From CAZOJJ01 sp964580105 (GTDB lineage: Bacteria > Bacteroidota > Rhodothermia > Rhodothermales > Rubricoccaceae), in contig CAZOJJ010000013.1 in NCBI GenBank assembly GCA_964580105.1, positions 1 to 62,533 on the forward strand: a stretch of 62,533 bases of DNA, given 5' to 3'. The notes beneath the pieces were generated by a model. The model was not told the origin of the DNA. It worked only from the letters and a program-made list of their open reading frames with translations, and ran no database searches. Positions 60,987-62,533 of the stretch are shown one piece after another (the stretch's first letter is position 1; each line of letters starts with the position of its first letter). The translations under genes and the position numbers were made by a program.

Positions 60987-62453
60987 ATGCAGATCGACTT
61001 CACCACGACGCCGGCGGATCTCGACGAGGTAGACCTCCTCGTGCTGCCCGTCCGCGACGGTGCGATCACGGACGCGTGGCGTGAGCGGGCCGGGCCCGGC
61101 TTCGAGCGCACGCGGGCCGACCTCGACAGGACCAAGACCGCCACGCTCGTGTACCCGGCCGGGGGCCCGCGCCTCGTCCTCGTCCCGGCCGACGGCGACG
61201 CCGAGGCGCAGCGGGCCGCCGCCGCCGGGGCCGCCGCGACGGCCAACGCCCTGCAGGTCGAGACGGTCGGCCTCGCGGTGCCGGAGGGTGCGGACCCCGT
61301 TGCGCTCGTCGAAGGCCTCCGCCTCGGTGCCTACCGCTACACCCGCTACAAGACGAAGGGCGACGATGCCTGGCCTGGGCCTTCGCGCCTCGTCGTGCAG
61401 GCGACGGAGGCGCGCCGTGCCGCCGTCGAGCGCGCGGGCGTCGTGACCGACGCCGTGATCCTGGCGCGCGACCTCGTCAACCGCTCGCCCGACGAGACGA
61501 CGGCGCAGGGCCTCGGTGCGCTGGCGAAGGAGGCGGGCGAGGCCGCCGGCCTCGTGGTGGAGGTGTGGGACCGAGCCCGGATCGAGGCCGAGGGCATGGG
61601 CGGCCTCCTCTGCGTCAACCGGGGCTCCGTCGAGCCGCCCGCCTTCCTCGTCATGGAGCACCGGCCGGAGGCGCCCGTCCTCGACCGGCCCATCGTGCTC
61701 GTCGGCAAGGCCGTCACGTTCGACACCGGCGGCCTCTCGCTCAAGCCCACCAAGGGCTCGATGGACACCATGAAGGCGGACATGGCCGGCGGCGCGGCCG
61801 TGATCGGCGCGATGGTCGCCCTCGCCCGCCTCGGGCTGCCGCTCCCCGTCGTCGCCCTCGTGCCGAGCACCGACAACCGGCCCGGCGAGAACGCCTTCGT
61901 TCCGGGCGACGTCGTCCGCATGCACGACGGCACCACCGTCGAGATCCTCAACACCGACGCCGAGGGCCGGATGCTTCTCGCCGACGCCCTCTCCTACGCG
62001 CGCCGCTACGACCCCGCGCTCGTCGTGGACGTGGCGACCCTCACCGGCGGCATCGTCGTCGCCCTCGGCGACCGCGTCGCGGGCCTCTTCACGAACGAGG
62101 ACGACGGCGCGCGCGACCGCCTCGATCGCTTCACCGAGGCGGGCCGGGCCACCGGCGAGCTCGTCTGGCCCATGCCCACGTTCGACTTCTACAAAGAGGC
62201 CCTCAAGAGCGACGTGGCCGACCTCCAGAACCTCGGCGGGCGCGAGGGTCAGGCTTCCACCGCCGCCGTGTTTCTGGAGCACTTCACCCGCAACGCCGAC
62301 GGGAACGGCTATCCGTGGGTTCACCTCGACATCGCCGGGCCGGCGTTCCTGACGCGCGGGCGGGCCTACCTCCCGGCCGGCGGCACCGGCTTCGGCGTGC
62401 GCCTCCTCGTCGAGGTGCTGCGCGGACTCGCCGGCGGCACCGGAGCGGCGTGA
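60987..62453 (+). CDS. pepA: Leucyl aminopeptidase (M17 family)
   Basis: A 488-aa cytosolic aminopeptidase. The C-terminal catalytic domain has VGKAVTFDTGGLSLKPTKGS, KADMAGGAAVIGAM, and the M17 signature NTDAEGRMLLADAL with metal ligands Asp and Glu, followed by VDVATLTGGIVVALG. The N-terminal ~150 residues are the variable regulatory domain. It releases N-terminal residues from peptides with two metal ions. ATG 60987 is favoured; upstream sequence back to 60891 is a repeat-like GTGTTGCGTAAC stretch. Confidence 0.95.
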   Translation: MQIDFTTTPADLDEVDLLVLPVRDGAITDAWRERAGPGFERTRADLDRTKTATLVYPAGGPRLVLVPADGDAEAQRAAAAGAAATANALQVETVGLAVPEGADPVALVEGLRLGAYRYTRYKTKGDDAWPGPSRLVVQATEARRAAVERAGVVTDAVILARDLVNRSPDETTAQGLGALAKEAGEAAGLVVEVWDRARIEAEGMGGLLCVNRGSVEPPAFLVMEHRPEAPVLDRPIVLVGKAVTFDTGGLSLKPTKGSMDTMKADMAGGAAVIGAMVALARLGLPLPVVALVPSTDNRPGENAFVPGDVVRMHDGTTVEILNTDAEGRMLLADALSYARRYDPALVVDVATLTGGIVVALGDRVAGLFTNEDDGARDRLDRFTEAGRATGELVWPMPTFDFYKEALKSDVADLQNLGGREGQASTAAVFLEHFTRNADGNGYPWVHLDIAGPAFLTRGRAYLPAGGTGFGVRLLVEVLRGLAGGTGAA

Positions 62454-62480
62454 CGGCGTACGCGAAAGGCTTCCGGGTTC

Positions 62481-62533
62481 GATCTTCTCCTCGATCTTCT
62501 CCTCGATCTTCTCCTCGATCTTCTCCTCGATCT
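62481..62533 (+). repeat. 12-bp tandem repeat running off the right edge
   Basis: Unit GATCTTCTCCTC in four perfect copies plus 5 nt, cut by the window end. It starts 28 nt after the pepA stop. By analogy with the other leaders it may precede the next plus-strand gene. Confidence 0.9.

Overview
The window is a very G+C-rich bacterial chromosome segment (about 70% by eye) with densely packed genes. Three things point to a high-GC member of Bacteroidota/Rhodothermota, possibly a Rubricoccaceae/Rhodothermales relative: most start codons have no Shine-Dalgarno sequence, a few promoters look like the Bacteroidota type (TTG, 20-21 nt, TAGCTT), and the genes include a membrane HU/SPOR protein, a CarB without its allosteric domain, a complete classical menaquinone pathway and TonB/Exb machinery. 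The lineage is inferred, not proven. No rRNA, tRNA, CRISPR array, IS element or prophage was recognised.

Layout. 1-7872 (minus strand): a cell-envelope cluster running from a large TPR protein through a beta-barrel protein, two HU-like proteins (one with SPOR), ExbB and ExbD to a truncated BNR-type secreted protein. 8073-9725: a DUF883-like membrane protein and a PfkB kinase. 9804-11905 (minus): a coiled-coil/helix-hairpin-helix membrane protein and an OmpA-like anchored protein. 12087-17065: a seven-haem TPR cytochrome lipoprotein, a P460-like EF-hand lipoprotein, a small membrane protein, folB, folK and a deoxynucleoside kinase, joined by ATGA-type overlaps. 17119-22634: tonB, then carA behind a structured leader with an intrinsic terminator, a small protein, and carB. 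23020-30292: DUF2442 and Rieske oxygenase genes, rplU-rpmA, a DegP protease, fumC, panC-panD. 30508-36941: thiolase, 3-hydroxyacyl-CoA dehydrogenase, SDR, Nudix, MBL-fold hydrolase, PhoH, DapF. 36948-46460: menG/ubiE divergent from menF-D-H-B-(unknown)-A-C-E, which together cover chorismate to menaquinone apart from the prenyl donor. 46521-51554 (minus): PpiD-like chaperone, a FliA-type sigma factor with a small membrane protein, and a kynureninase-like enzyme. 51757-57419: type II NADH dehydrogenase, then a probable metal-uptake group (Cys/His-rich protein, TonB-dependent receptor, CPCC-containing BNR lipoprotein). 57426-62453: PsuG, two small envelope proteins, a DHH phosphoesterase and leucyl aminopeptidase.

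The most unusual content is between genes. Many junctions carry an element phased at 8 nt (sometimes 7): a purine-rich arm of GGAxxGAA-like octads at or just after the upstream stop codon, then a pyrimidine-rich arm of CTCCxxCC-like octads that ends at, or within about 10 nt of, the next start codon. The arms are imperfect inverted repeats. At one locus the element is read through and encodes a lipoprotein signal peptide; at two others it marks TTG start codons. A second family is a 25-32 nt palindrome with GTAGGGGCG-type tips. A third candidate is the carA leader: promoter, 5-prime hairpin, 22-codon ORF, and an intrinsic terminator 13 nt before carA, with a possible antiterminator pairing. 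It sits upstream of a CarB that lacks the domain used elsewhere for allosteric control.
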